From contig JAGWTP010000031.1 in the NCBI GenBank assembly GCA_028868895.1, forward strand, positions 1 to 37,630: 37,630 nucleotides of DNA. Direction: 5' to 3'. Of the stretch, positions 23,967 to 31,559 are shown one piece after another. Each line of letters opens with the position of its first letter. The stretch's first letter is position 1. Both the position numbers and the translations under genes were made by a program. This DNA comes from Burkholderiales bacterium. Lineage in GTDB: Bacteria; Pseudomonadota; Gammaproteobacteria; Burkholderiales; Burkholderiaceae_C. The notes beneath the pieces were generated by a model, which searched no databases, had not been told where the DNA came from, and saw only the letters and a program-made list of their open reading frames with translations.

Positions 23967-25367
23967 CTACAACAGCCGGCCGGGGTTCATCAGGCCTTGC
24001 GGATCGAGCGCCTGCTTGATCGCACGCATCATCGCCAGCGCCACCTTCGACTTGCGCCGCACCAGCTCATCGCGCTTGAGCGCGCCGATGCCGTGCTCGG
24101 CCGAAATCGAACCACCATGCGCACCGACCGCGTCGTAGACCAGCGTGTTCACGGCCGGCTCGAACTCGCGCAGGAAGGCCGCCGCATCGACGCCCGCGGG
24201 CGGCTGCACGTTGTAGTGCAGGTTGCCGTCGCCGAGGTGGCCGAAGTCGACCATCTGCACGCCCGGGAACGCTCGCGCCAGCGCGGCATCGGTGCCGGCG
24301 ACGAAGCGCGGGATTGAGGAGACCGGCAGCGCGATGTCGTGCTTGATGTTCGGGCCTTCGGCGGCCTGGGCCATCGGGATCGACTCGCGCAGATGCCACA
24401 TTGCGCGTGATTGCTCCAGGCTGCCGGCCACCGCCGCGTCGCCGATCAGGCCCTGTTCGAGCGCCGCTTCCAGCAAGGCCTCGAACAACGCCCGCGCGTG
24501 CGCCTCACCCTCGTTGTCGGACTGTTCGAGCAGCACCGTCCAGTTAGCCGGCGGCAGCGGCTGCGCGAGCTGCGGGAAGTGGGTTCGCACCAGCCCGAGC
24601 GCATGGCGGCCCATCACCTCGAAGCCGGTCAGGCCCGCGCCCAACCGCGCCCGCGCCAGTTGCAGCAGGCCCACAGCGGCGTCGAGCGTGGGCACGGCGG
24701 CCAGCGCGGTGCCCATGGCGGCGGGCTGCGGGTGCAGCTTCAGCGTGGCGCCGGTGATCACGCCGAGCGTGCCTTCACTGCCGATGAACAAGTCGCGCAG
24801 GTCGTAGCCGGTGTTGTCCTTGCGCAAGCCGGTCAGGCCATCCCACACCTCGCCGGCGGCATTCACCACCTCCAGGCCCAGGCACAGGTCGCGCGCGTTG
24901 CCGTAGCGCAGCACCTGCGTGCCGCCGGCGTTGGTGGCCAGGTTGCCGCCGATCGTGCAACTGCCTTCGGCCGCCAGGCTCAGTGCGAAGAGCAGGGCGT
25001 GCGCCGCGGCGGCCTGCTGCACCGCCTGCAGCACGCAGCCGGCATCGACGGTCATCGTCAGGTTCGCCGCGTCGATCGAGCGCACCCGGTTCATCCGCGC
25101 CAGGCTGAGCAGTACCTGCGTGCCGCTCGCGTCGGGGGTCGACGCGCCGACCAGCCCGGTGTTGCCGCCCTGCGTGACGATCGGCACACCGTGCGCGGCG
25201 CAGGCCCGCACCGCTGCCGCCACCTCGGGCGTGCTGGCGGGCCGAACCACCGCCAGCGCGCGGCCGTGATAGCGCTTGCGCCAGTCGATCTCGTACGCGG
25301 CCAGATCGCCGTCGGTGAGCACGTGGGCGGCGCCGACCGCGCCGCGCAAGGCATCGATCACGCTCAC
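23967..25367 (-). CDS. FAD-linked oxidase, D-lactate/D-2-hydroxyglutarate dehydrogenase-like
   Basis: This 466-residue protein belongs to the VAO/GlcD flavoprotein family. It has an N-terminal PCMH-type FAD domain with TQGGNTGLVG at 65-74 and the later GGNLATNAGG and GSEGTLGVIT. A C-terminal FAD-oxidase domain carries the metal-site motif HLGDGNLHYNV and SAEHGIG. Members oxidise D-2-hydroxy acids and pass electrons to quinone or ETF; the substrate is unknown. The GTG at 25367 overlaps the stop of the DUF2069 gene (GTGA) and gives the family N-terminus MSVIDALR. The frame stays open upstream to 26204, but that extension is antisense to the YihY-family gene and is rejected. Confidence 0.93.
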   Translation of the reverse strand: MSVIDALRGAVGAAHVLTDGDLAAYEIDWRKRYHGRALAVVRPASTPEVAAAVRACAAHGVPIVTQGGNTGLVGASTPDASGTQVLLSLARMNRVRSIDAANLTMTVDAGCVLQAVQQAAAAHALLFALSLAAEGSCTIGGNLATNAGGTQVLRYGNARDLCLGLEVVNAAGEVWDGLTGLRKDNTGYDLRDLFIGSEGTLGVITGATLKLHPQPAAMGTALAAVPTLDAAVGLLQLARARLGAGLTGFEVMGRHALGLVRTHFPQLAQPLPPANWTVLLEQSDNEGEAHARALFEALLEAALEQGLIGDAAVAGSLEQSRAMWHLRESIPMAQAAEGPNIKHDIALPVSSIPRFVAGTDAALARAFPGVQMVDFGHLGDGNLHYNVQPPAGVDAAAFLREFEPAVNTLVYDAVGAHGGSISAEHGIGALKRDELVRRKSKVALAMMRAIKQALDPQGLMNPGRLL

Positions 25368-25753
25368 GCGGCGGGCTCCCTCGCGCTGCGCAGCCGCCAA
25401 CGCACGTGCGCCGCACAGGCGCCGAACAGTAGCAGGCACAGCACGACCTCGATCGCACCCAGCGTCGCGCCGAGGCCGCGGTCGCTGGTGGCGCGCACCA
25501 CGCCTTCGGTGAAATACAGCCACACCATCAGGCTGAGCCAGCGGTAGGTGTACATGCGGTTGCGCAGCAGGCCGGCGAGCGGCAGCACCAGCGGCAGCAC
25601 CTTCAGGGCCAGCGTGCGGTTGCCGGTGGGCGCCAGCCACAGTTCCCAGGCCAGGCCGAGGACGATCAGCGCGATCAGGCTGGACACCGCGATCGCGCGG
25701 GTCCAGACGACGGGGGCGGGCAGGGTGCGCGGGTGGGTGTGGGGGGTGGTCAT
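25364..25753 (-). CDS. DUF2069 membrane protein
   Basis: The 129-residue product has four hydrophobic segments (about 20-38, 45-60, 72-86 and 93-112). It carries the family's RNRMYTYRWLSLMVWLYFTEG stretch, which I recognise as DUF2069. Its function is unknown. It is the first gene of a two-gene minus-strand unit with the FAD-linked oxidase. Its ATG at 25753 lies only 20 bases from the start of the divergent YihY-family gene, so their control regions must overlap. Confidence 0.88.
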   Translation of the reverse strand: MTTPHTHPRTLPAPVVWTRAIAVSSLIALIVLGLAWELWLAPTGNRTLALKVLPLVLPLAGLLRNRMYTYRWLSLMVWLYFTEGVVRATSDRGLGATLGAIEVVLCLLLFGACAAHVRWRLRSAREPAA

Positions 25754-25754
25754 C

Positions 25755-25772
25755 GCTGGCTATGATGCCAGC
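25755..25772 (+). promoter_or_regulatory. palindrome with -10 element between divergent starts
   Basis: GCTGGC (25755-25760), TATGAT, GCCAGC (25767-25772) is a perfect inverted repeat filling nearly all the space between the DUF2069 and YihY-family start codons. TATGAT is a good -10 for the plus strand and would place the transcript start at or next to ATG 25774. The palindrome may be an operator or chance. No good -35 is seen. Confidence 0.5.
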
Positions 25773-25773
25773 A

Positions 25774-27009
25774 ATGACCCTGTCCACGACGCTCAAGGCT
25801 GCGCTGCGCGACCAGTTGCCCAACCTGGTCCAGACGCTGCAGACCTGGCCCTGGCTCGACACGCTGCGCACGCTGCGCATCCGCTTTCGCGAAGACCGCC
25901 TCGGCCTGACCGCCAGCAGCCTGACGTTCACGACGCTGATCTCGCTGGTGCCGCTGGTCACGGTGACGCTTGCGGTGTTCTCGGCGTTCCCGATGTTCTC
26001 GACCTTCCAGGATGCATTGCAGAAGTACTTTCTGCAGACCTTGGTGCCCGAGAGCATCGCCCGCGAGGTGATGACGGCGCTGACCCAGTTCGCCAGCAAG
26101 GCCAAGGGGGTCGGGAGCGTCGGCGTGATCCTGTTGTTCCTCGCTGCACTCGCGTTGATGCTGACGATCGACCGCACGCTCAACGGCATCTGGCGCGTGC
26201 GCACGCCGCGGCCGATCGCGCAGCGCGTGCTCGTCTACTGGACCGCCGCCACGCTCGGCCCGCTGGTGCTGGGCGTGAGCCTGAGCGTGACCTCGTATGC
26301 GATCTCGGCCTCGAAGGGGTTCGTCGGCGCGCTGCCGGGCGGCGTGAGCCTGTTGCTCCAGGTGCTCGAATTCACCTTGCTGGTGGCCAGCCTCGCCGGG
26401 CTGTTCCACTACGTGCCCAACACCCACGTGCGCGCTCGCCATGCGCTGGCGGGGGCGGTGTTCAGCGCGGCGGGCATCGAATTGGCCAAGAAGATGCTCG
26501 GCTGGTACTTTGCGATGGTGCCGACCTACCCGATGGTCTACGGTGCGTTCGCGACCGTGCCGATCTTCCTGATCTGGGTCTACCTCGCCTGGGTGATCGT
26601 GCTGTTCGGCGCGGTGATTGCCGCCTACGCGCCGAGCCTGCAGATGCGCGTCAAGCGCTGGCCCGATGGCCCGGGTGCGCGCCTGCAACTCGCGATCGCG
26701 GTGCTGCGCGAACTGGCGAAGGTGCGCGCACTCGGCGAGCGTGGCGCGAGCGGCAGCCAGCTGGCCGAGGCGCTGCGCACCGATCCGCTGCAGACCGAGC
26801 CGATCCTGGAAGCCCTGGTCGCGTTCGACTGGGTCGGCCGGCTCGACGAGCCCGACGACCCGCGTTTCGTGCTGCTGTGCGAGCCGGCCCGCACACCGGC
26901 GCAGCCGCTGCTGTCGCAACTGCTGCTCGAGCCTTCACCGGCCTCACGCGGGCTGTGGCGGCGTGCCGGTTTCGACACGATGACGCTGCAGGAATTGCTC
27001 GACGCGTGA
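25774..27009 (+). CDS. YihY/UPF0761 family inner-membrane protein
   Basis: This 411-residue protein belongs to the YihY (BrkB-related, once called ribonuclease BN) family of unknown function. Six membrane segments fall between about residues 45 and 290. Family motifs are RLGLTASSLTFTTLISLVP, DRTLNGIW and the segment around YVPNTHVRARHALAGA. After residue 300 comes a soluble extension of about 110 residues with a winged-helix-like stretch (GASGSQLAEALRTDPLQTEPILEALV). The 290-residue E. coli protein lacks it, but it is usual in betaproteobacteria. Starts at 25762 and 25765 are also in frame. ATG 25774 is preferred because the upstream ATGs lie within the probable -10 element. Confidence 0.9.
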   Translation: MTLSTTLKAALRDQLPNLVQTLQTWPWLDTLRTLRIRFREDRLGLTASSLTFTTLISLVPLVTVTLAVFSAFPMFSTFQDALQKYFLQTLVPESIAREVMTALTQFASKAKGVGSVGVILLFLAALALMLTIDRTLNGIWRVRTPRPIAQRVLVYWTAATLGPLVLGVSLSVTSYAISASKGFVGALPGGVSLLLQVLEFTLLVASLAGLFHYVPNTHVRARHALAGAVFSAAGIELAKKMLGWYFAMVPTYPMVYGAFATVPIFLIWVYLAWVIVLFGAVIAAYAPSLQMRVKRWPDGPGARLQLAIAVLRELAKVRALGERGASGSQLAEALRTDPLQTEPILEALVAFDWVGRLDEPDDPRFVLLCEPARTPAQPLLSQLLLEPSPASRGLWRRAGFDTMTLQELLDA

Positions 27010-27037
27010 TGCGGCGCGCGGCGCGGCCGGGCTCTCG

Positions 27038-27106
27038 AGCAAATGTGGCTTTGCCACTTTGCTTGACCCCTGGGGGCGGGAATGTCGAAGACATTTCCTG
27101 GGGGCG
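27038..27106. repeat. compound inverted/direct repeat at a convergent junction
   Basis: AGCAAA-T-GTGGC (27038-27049) pairs with GCCACTTTGCT (27053-27063) around TTT, an 11-bp stem with one bulge. A second stem pairs GGAATGTC with GACATTTCC (one bulge) around GAA (27079-27098). That second stem is flanked by two copies of CCTGGGGGCG (27069-27078 and 27097-27106). The element fills the space between the YihY-family stop and the Mpo1-like stop. Its composite form suggests a dispersed intergenic element that may end both transcripts. Confidence 0.65.
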
Positions 27107-27107
27107 C

Positions 27108-27431
27108 TCAGAACCGGATGCGTCCGCTCCAGAGGTCGCGGTACATCACCCAGTCGCCCATGAAGCTGTAGAGCGGGCGCTTGAACGACGCCGGCCGGTT
27201 CTTCTCGAAGCCGAAGTGGCCCACCCACGCGAAGCCGTAGCCGCACAGCAGTGCGCCGAGCGCGTAGCCGGGCCGGCCGGTGTAGATCAGCAGCGCGAGG
27301 CAGGCGAGCGCCAGGCTGGAACCGACGAAATGCAGGCGCCGGCAGGTGCGGTTGGCGTGCTCCTTCAGGTACAGCGGGTAGAACTCGGCGAAGGTCTTGA
27401 TCGACTTCAGATCGGCAGTGGTGGTGTTCAT
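27108..27431 (-). CDS. Mpo1-like (DUF962) membrane protein
   Basis: The 107-residue product is a short DUF962 protein, the family that includes yeast Mpo1, an iron-dependent dioxygenase of 2-hydroxy fatty acids. Conserved parts are FAEFYPLYLKEHANRTCRRLHF at the N-terminus and WVGHFGFEKNRPASF later, with the family's histidines. Two hydrophobic segments lie at about 36-52 and 57-72. I chose ATG 27431 because GGAGACC lies just upstream. An in-frame ATG at 27452 would include that site. It follows the hydrolase gene after 25 bases on the same strand. Activity on fatty acids is inferred from the family. Confidence 0.88.
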   Translation of the reverse strand: MNTTTADLKSIKTFAEFYPLYLKEHANRTCRRLHFVGSSLALACLALLIYTGRPGYALGALLCGYGFAWVGHFGFEKNRPASFKRPLYSFMGDWVMYRDLWSGRIRF

Positions 27432-27456
27432 CGCAAGGTCTCCTGGTGTCATGAGA

Positions 27457-28278
27457 TCAGGCCAGCGCGCCGCGCAATGCGGCAAGCACGGCATCGGGCG
27501 CTTCGGTCATCAAGGCGTGGCCGGCGTCCAGCGTGTGCACGCGCGCCTTCAGCGCCTGCGCGAGGTCGCGGCTCTGATGCGGGCGGGTCATCTGGTCGTG
27601 CGCGCCGAGGACCAGGCTGACGGGGCATTGCACTTTCGCCGCGGCCTGCAGGCCGCCCGCATAGTGGTCGCAGACGCCGAAGTCGTGGTGGAACAGGTTG
27701 ACCGCCGTCTGGCCGGCCTGCACGCGCCGCATCAGCGCGCGGTTGGTGCCGTGCAGCCAAGTGCCCGGGCCGGGATGCGATGGCTTCGCGGCCATGCCCG
27801 AATGCGAGTACGCGTTGACCATGTCGATCGCCAGCAGCGGCGCATCGAGCGCGGTGCCCAGCAGCGCCTCGGACACCTTCATCGGGTACGCGGTGCCGAT
27901 CATCACCAGCCGCGAAACGCGCTCAGGAGCACGTGCCGCCGCTTCGAGCGCGATCAGCGACCCCATGCTGTGGCCGACCAGCGCGGCCCGCGCCACACCG
28001 GCCGCGTCGAGCAGCGCGAGCACCCAGTCGGCCAGCGCTTCGACGCCGGGCAGCGGCGCTCCGGTACTGCGACCGTGGCCTGGCAGGTCGACCGCGAGCA
28101 CGCCGTGGCCGTGGTGGGCGAACCAGCGGGCCAGCAGCGTCCAGACGCTGTGGTCGTGCAGCGCGCCGTGGATGAACACGATGCAGGGCTGCGCGGCGTC
28201 GAACGACTTGCCGCCGGTGTAGGCATAGGCCTTCGCGGGGGCCGCGCTGCCTTGCGGGGGTTGTACGGTCAGTTCCAT
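27457..28278 (-). CDS. alpha/beta hydrolase
   Basis: This 273-residue protein has the alpha/beta-hydrolase fold with a complete probable triad: S104 in GHSMGS, D228 in GAHDQ and H254 in DAGHALM. The oxyanion-hole HG is at 37-38 (FIHGALHDHSVW), followed by DLPGHGRS. The substrate (ester, lactone or similar) cannot be told. The ATG at 28278 overlaps the stop of the upstream sulfhydrylase gene by one base (TGATG), so the two are translationally coupled. The frame is open upstream, but that part is antisense-like shadow within the preceding gene. Confidence 0.9.
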   Translation of the reverse strand: MELTVQPPQGSAAPAKAYAYTGGKSFDAAQPCIVFIHGALHDHSVWTLLARWFAHHGHGVLAVDLPGHGRSTGAPLPGVEALADWVLALLDAAGVARAALVGHSMGSLIALEAAARAPERVSRLVMIGTAYPMKVSEALLGTALDAPLLAIDMVNAYSHSGMAAKPSHPGPGTWLHGTNRALMRRVQAGQTAVNLFHHDFGVCDHYAGGLQAAAKVQCPVSLVLGAHDQMTRPHQSRDLAQALKARVHTLDAGHALMTEAPDAVLAALRGALA

Positions 28279-29591
28279 CACGCCCCCGCCTTGTCCGCGA
28301 CCTTGAGCGCGCGCTTCAGGTCGTCGATCAGGTCGTCGGCATCCTCCAGCCCGATCGACAGCCGGATCGTCCCGGGGGTGATGCCGGCCTGCAGCAGCGC
28401 CGCATCGTCCATGCGAAAGTGCGTCGTCGAGGCCGGGTGGATCACCAGCGAGCGGCAATCGCCCACGTTCGCCAGGTGCGAGAAGATCTGCAGCGCCTCG
28501 ATGAACGCCACACCCTGTTTGCGCGAGCCGCGCAGGTCGAAGCTGAACACCGAACCGCAGCCGCGTGGCAGCAGCCGCTTGGCCAGCGTGTGGCTCGGGT
28601 GGCCTTCGAGTTCGGGGTAGCCCACGCGCCCGACCATCGCGTGCGCGGCAAGAAAGGCGACGACCTTGCGCGTGTTCTCCACATGCCGCGCCATGCGCAG
28701 CGGCAGCGTCTCGATGCCCTGCAGGATCAGCCACGCGGTGTGCGGGCTCATGCAGGCGCCGAAGTCGCGCAGGCCTTCGCGGCGTGCGCGCAGCAGGAAC
28801 GCGCCGACGCTGCTTTCCTCGCTGAACACCATGCCGTGAAAGCCGTCGTAGGGTTCCACCAGTTCACCGAATCGGCCGTGCGTCGCGTGCGCGGCGTCCC
28901 AGTCGAACTGGCCGCTGTCGACCAGCACGCCGCCGATCACCGTGCCGTGGCCCGAGAGGAACTTGGTGGCCGAGTGAAACACCAGGTCGGCGCCGTGGTC
29001 GAAAGGCTTCATCAGCCACGGCGTCGTGAAGGTCGAGTCGACCAGCAGCGGCAGGCCATGCGCGTGGGCGAGTGCGGCGACGGTCGGGACATCCAGCACG
29101 TCGAGCCCGGGGTTGCCGAGCGTCTCGCCGAACAGCAGCTTGGTGTTCGGGCGGATCGCCGCGCGCCAGCCGTCGATGTCGCCGGGTTTCACGAACGTGG
29201 TCTCGATGCCGAAGCGCGCCAGCGTGTAGTGCAGCAGGTTGTGCGAGCCGCCGTACAGCGCGCTCGAACTCACGATGTGCGAGCCTGCGCCCGCCAGCGT
29301 GGCCACCGCCAGGTGCAGCGCGGCCTGGCCGCTGGCCGTGGCGATCGCGCCGGCACCGCCTTCGAGTGCTGCGACCCGCTCTTCGAGCACCGCGTTGGTC
29401 GGGTTCGAGATCCGGCTGTAGACGTGGCCGGCGCGTTCCATGTTGAACAGCGACGCCGCGTGTTCGCTGCTTTCGAACACGAACGAGGTCGTCAAGTGGA
29501 TCGGCACGGCGCGCGCGCCGGTGGCGGGGTCGGGCACGGCGCCGGCGTGCAGCGCGAGCGTGTCGAAACCGGGGTCGGATGGGCCGGGCAT
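28278..29591 (-). CDS. metY: O-acetylhomoserine aminocarboxypropyltransferase (sulfhydrylase)
   Basis: This 437-residue PLP enzyme of the Cys/Met-metabolism family makes homocysteine from O-acetylhomoserine and sulfide, in direct sulfhydrylation for methionine synthesis. Features are YSRISNPTNAVLEERVAALEGG (58-79), the substrate/PLP loop SSSALYGGSHNLLHYTL, D185, and the Schiff-base lysine K210 in HSATKFLSGHG. The length fits the OAH sulfhydrylase group (about 430) better than cystathionine gamma-synthase (about 390). O-succinylhomoserine as substrate cannot be excluded. ATG 29591 is preceded by TTGGAGA. It heads a unit with the hydrolase and the Mpo1-like gene. Confidence 0.92.
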   Translation of the reverse strand: MPGPSDPGFDTLALHAGAVPDPATGARAVPIHLTTSFVFESSEHAASLFNMERAGHVYSRISNPTNAVLEERVAALEGGAGAIATASGQAALHLAVATLAGAGSHIVSSSALYGGSHNLLHYTLARFGIETTFVKPGDIDGWRAAIRPNTKLLFGETLGNPGLDVLDVPTVAALAHAHGLPLLVDSTFTTPWLMKPFDHGADLVFHSATKFLSGHGTVIGGVLVDSGQFDWDAAHATHGRFGELVEPYDGFHGMVFSEESSVGAFLLRARREGLRDFGACMSPHTAWLILQGIETLPLRMARHVENTRKVVAFLAAHAMVGRVGYPELEGHPSHTLAKRLLPRGCGSVFSFDLRGSRKQGVAFIEALQIFSHLANVGDCRSLVIHPASTTHFRMDDAALLQAGITPGTIRLSIGLEDADDLIDDLKRALKVADKAGA

Positions 29592-29690
29592 GCTGTCTCC
29601 AAGGGTTGCCTGCCGGCCGGCGTTCGCGCGCCCCGGCGGCGACGGCGGCAGACTGGGATTCTCTGGGTGTTGCCGGCTGGAATTGTGGGC

Positions 29691-29696
29691 TATATT
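29691..29696 (+). promoter_or_regulatory. candidate promoter (-10) for the CBS-domain gene
   Basis: TATATT lies 32 bases before the ATG. TTGCCG at 29670-29675 could be the -35, but the 15-base spacing is short. Confidence 0.45.
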
Positions 29697-29728
29697 GAGT
29701 TCACACCATCTCCCTGCGGGAGCGCCCC

Positions 29729-30190
29729 ATGAAAGTCAGCGACATACTCCGGGTCAAGGGCGGCACGCTGTTCACCGTGTCACCCGATCAGCCGTTGCAG
29801 GAAGCGGTGAACACGATGTCGGAGCGCGACATCGGCTCGCTGGTCGTGATGGACCACGGCGAGCTCACCGGCATGCTCACCTTCCGCGAAGTCATCCAGG
29901 CCATCGTCAAGAACGGCGGCGCGCTCGGCAACACGCTGGTGCGCAGCGTGATGGACGACCACCCGCTGACCTGCACCCCTGAAACCGAGATCGACGAAGT
30001 CCGCCGCATGATGCTCGGCCGCCACGCGCGCTACATGCCGGTGATGAGCCAGCGCACGCTGATGGGCGTGATCTCGTTCTACGACGTCGCCAAGGCGGTG
30101 GTCGACGGCCAGGACTTCGAGAACCGCATGCTCAAGGCCTACATCCGCGACTGGCCGGTCGAGGAGCCACGCGACGAGCAGACGCTGTAG
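29729..30190 (+). CDS. two-CBS-domain protein
   Basis: The 153-residue soluble protein consists almost wholly of a CBS pair (Bateman module), about residues 8-65 and 75-135. Typical stretches are MSERDIGSLVVMDHGELTGMLTFRE and HARYMPVMSQRTLMGVISFYDV. Such modules bind adenosine nucleotides (AMP, ATP, SAM) and regulate partners. No catalytic domain is attached, and the partner is unknown. ATG 29729 has GCGGGAG upstream. It runs divergently from metY and lies ahead of aroC, with a hairpin between them. Confidence 0.92.
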   Translation: MKVSDILRVKGGTLFTVSPDQPLQEAVNTMSERDIGSLVVMDHGELTGMLTFREVIQAIVKNGGALGNTLVRSVMDDHPLTCTPETEIDEVRRMMLGRHARYMPVMSQRTLMGVISFYDVAKAVVDGQDFENRMLKAYIRDWPVEEPRDEQTL

Positions 30191-30201
30191 CCCTGCCGCT
30201 C

Positions 30202-30207
30202 TAGAAT
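30202..30207 (+). promoter_or_regulatory. candidate aroC promoter, -10 element
   Basis: TAGAAT lies 67 bases before the aroC ATG, just after the CBS-gene stop. The -35 region is not convincing. If it is used, the hairpin at 30222-30241 is in the aroC leader rather than being only a terminator. Confidence 0.4.
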
Positions 30208-30221
30208 CGAAGCCCGTGCTG

Positions 30222-30241
30222 CCACCGCCTTCGGGCGGTGG
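30222..30241 (+). terminator. cTTCGg-capped hairpin between the CBS gene and aroC
   Basis: CCACCGCC (30222-30229) and GGCGGTGG (30234-30241) form a perfect 8-bp stem closed by the very stable C(TTCG)G tetraloop. It is followed by TTGCGTTTG, a poor T-run. It is probably a terminator or attenuator of the CBS-gene transcript, or an aroC leader element. Confidence 0.55.
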
Positions 30242-30274
30242 TTGCGTTTGTGGCCCCCCAAAACTGCGCTCACG

Positions 30275-31378
30275 ATGTCCGGCAGCACCCTCGGCGAACT
30301 CTTTCGCGTCACCAATTTCGGTGAAAGCCACGGCCCGGCGATCGGCTGCGTGATCGACGGCTGCCCGCCGGGCATGGCGCTCAGCGAGGCCGACATCCAG
30401 CCCGAGCTCGACCGGCGCCGCCCCGGCACCTCGCGCCACGTGACCCAGCGCAACGAGCCCGACGCGGTCGAGATCCTGTCGGGCGTGTTCGAGGGCGTGA
30501 CCACCGGCACGCCGATCTGCCTGCTGATCCGCAACACCGACCAGCGCAGCAAGGACTACGGCAACCTGCTCAACACGTTCCGGCCCGGCCACGCCGACTA
30601 CACCTACCTGCACAAGTACGGTGTGCGCGACCCGCGCGGCGGTGGCCGTGCCTCGGCGCGCCTGACCGCGCCGATGGTGGGCGCCGGTGCGGTCGCACGC
30701 AAGTGGCTGCGGCTGAAGTACGGCACCACCTTCGTCGGCCACATGACGCAGATCGGCGAGATCGAGATCCCGTTCGAGTCGCTCGACCACATTCCGAACA
30801 ACCCGTTCTTCGCCGCCAACGCGACCGACATCGCGCGCCTGGAGGCCTACATGGACGAGTTGCGCAAGGCCGGCGACAGCTGCGGTGCGCGCATCCACGT
30901 GATGGCACGCGACGTGCCGGTCGGCCTGGGCGAGCCGCTGTTCGACAAGCTCGATGCGGCCATCGCCCACGCGATGATGGGCATCAACGCCGTCAAGGGC
31001 GTGGAGATCGGCGCCGGCTTTGCGAGCGTCGCGCAGCGCGGCACCACCCACGGCGACGAGCTGTCGCCCGAGGGGTTTCGCAGCAACAACGCCGGCGGTG
31101 TGCTCGGCGGCATCTCGACCGGGCAGGACATCACGGTGAGTCTGGCGATCAAGCCGACCAGCTCGATCCGCAGCCCGCGCCGTTCGATCGACCTGGCGGG
31201 GGCTCCCGCCACCGTCGAGACCTTCGGCCGCCACGACCCGTGCGTGGGCATCCGCGCCACGCCGATCGCCGAGGCGATGCTGGCGCTGGTCCTGATGGAC
31301 CACGCGCTGCGGCATCGCGCGCAGTGCGGCGACGTGGTCGTGGCGACGCCGCCGATCCCCGCGCGGTCGCCGGGCTGA
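30275..31378 (+). CDS. aroC: chorismate synthase
   Basis: AroC makes chorismate from 5-enolpyruvylshikimate 3-phosphate using reduced FMN, the last step of the shikimate pathway. The 367-residue product starts with [20 protein letters not shown] (catalytic His at residue 19). It carries the DRRRPG motif, [32 protein letters not shown] and [18 protein letters not shown]. The length is normal. ATG 30275 is chosen for the family N-terminus; the Shine-Dalgarno sequence is weak. A separate promoter for the RND genes follows. Confidence 0.97.
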   Translation: MSGSTLGELFRVTNFGESHGPAIGCVIDGCPPGMALSEADIQPELDRRRPGTSRHVTQRNEPDAVEILSGVFEGVTTGTPICLLIRNTDQRSKDYGNLLNTFRPGHADYTYLHKYGVRDPRGGGRASARLTAPMVGAGAVARKWLRLKYGTTFVGHMTQIGEIEIPFESLDHIPNNPFFAANATDIARLEAYMDELRKAGDSCGARIHVMARDVPVGLGEPLFDKLDAAIAHAMMGINAVKGVEIGAGFASVAQRGTTHGDELSPEGFRSNNAGGVLGGISTGQDITVSLAIKPTSSIRSPRRSIDLAGAPATVETFGRHDPCVGIRATPIAEAMLALVLMDHALRHRAQCGDVVVATPPIPARSPG

Positions 31379-31493
31379 ACGCCCGCGGGCGCCTGACCCC
31401 GCGGTGCAGCGGTGGCCCGGATGCGGCGCGCCGCGGCCTGCCGCGCGGTGCGGCATTCCGGCCTGCCCGATCTGCGGCTTGTCGCACTTGGGG

Positions 31494-31521
31494 TTGCCGC
31501 CTCGGTACCGCTGCCTACACT
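31494..31521 (+). promoter_or_regulatory. candidate promoter of the RND efflux genes
   Basis: TTGCCG (31494-31499), 16 bases, then TACACT (31516-31521): a reasonable sigma-70 pair, with a start near 31528. That leaves a leader of about 30 bases holding AGGAAAGGAAG before the ATG. It lies in the 181-base gap after aroC, which otherwise shows only a GCCCGCGGGC palindrome (31381-31390). Confidence 0.55.
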
Positions 31522-31559
31522 CTCCGCCGAGAACAGACCAACCCAGGAAAGGAAGCCCC

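Noticed and set aside
25368-26204. N-terminal extension of the FAD-linked oxidase frame
   Set aside because: It runs antisense to the YihY-family gene and through DUF2069. The GTG at 25367 gives the family N-terminus and the coupled overlap.
31381-31390. GCCCGCGGGC palindrome after aroC as a terminator
   Set aside because: It is only five base pairs with no loop and no T-run; such palindromes are expected by chance at this GC content.
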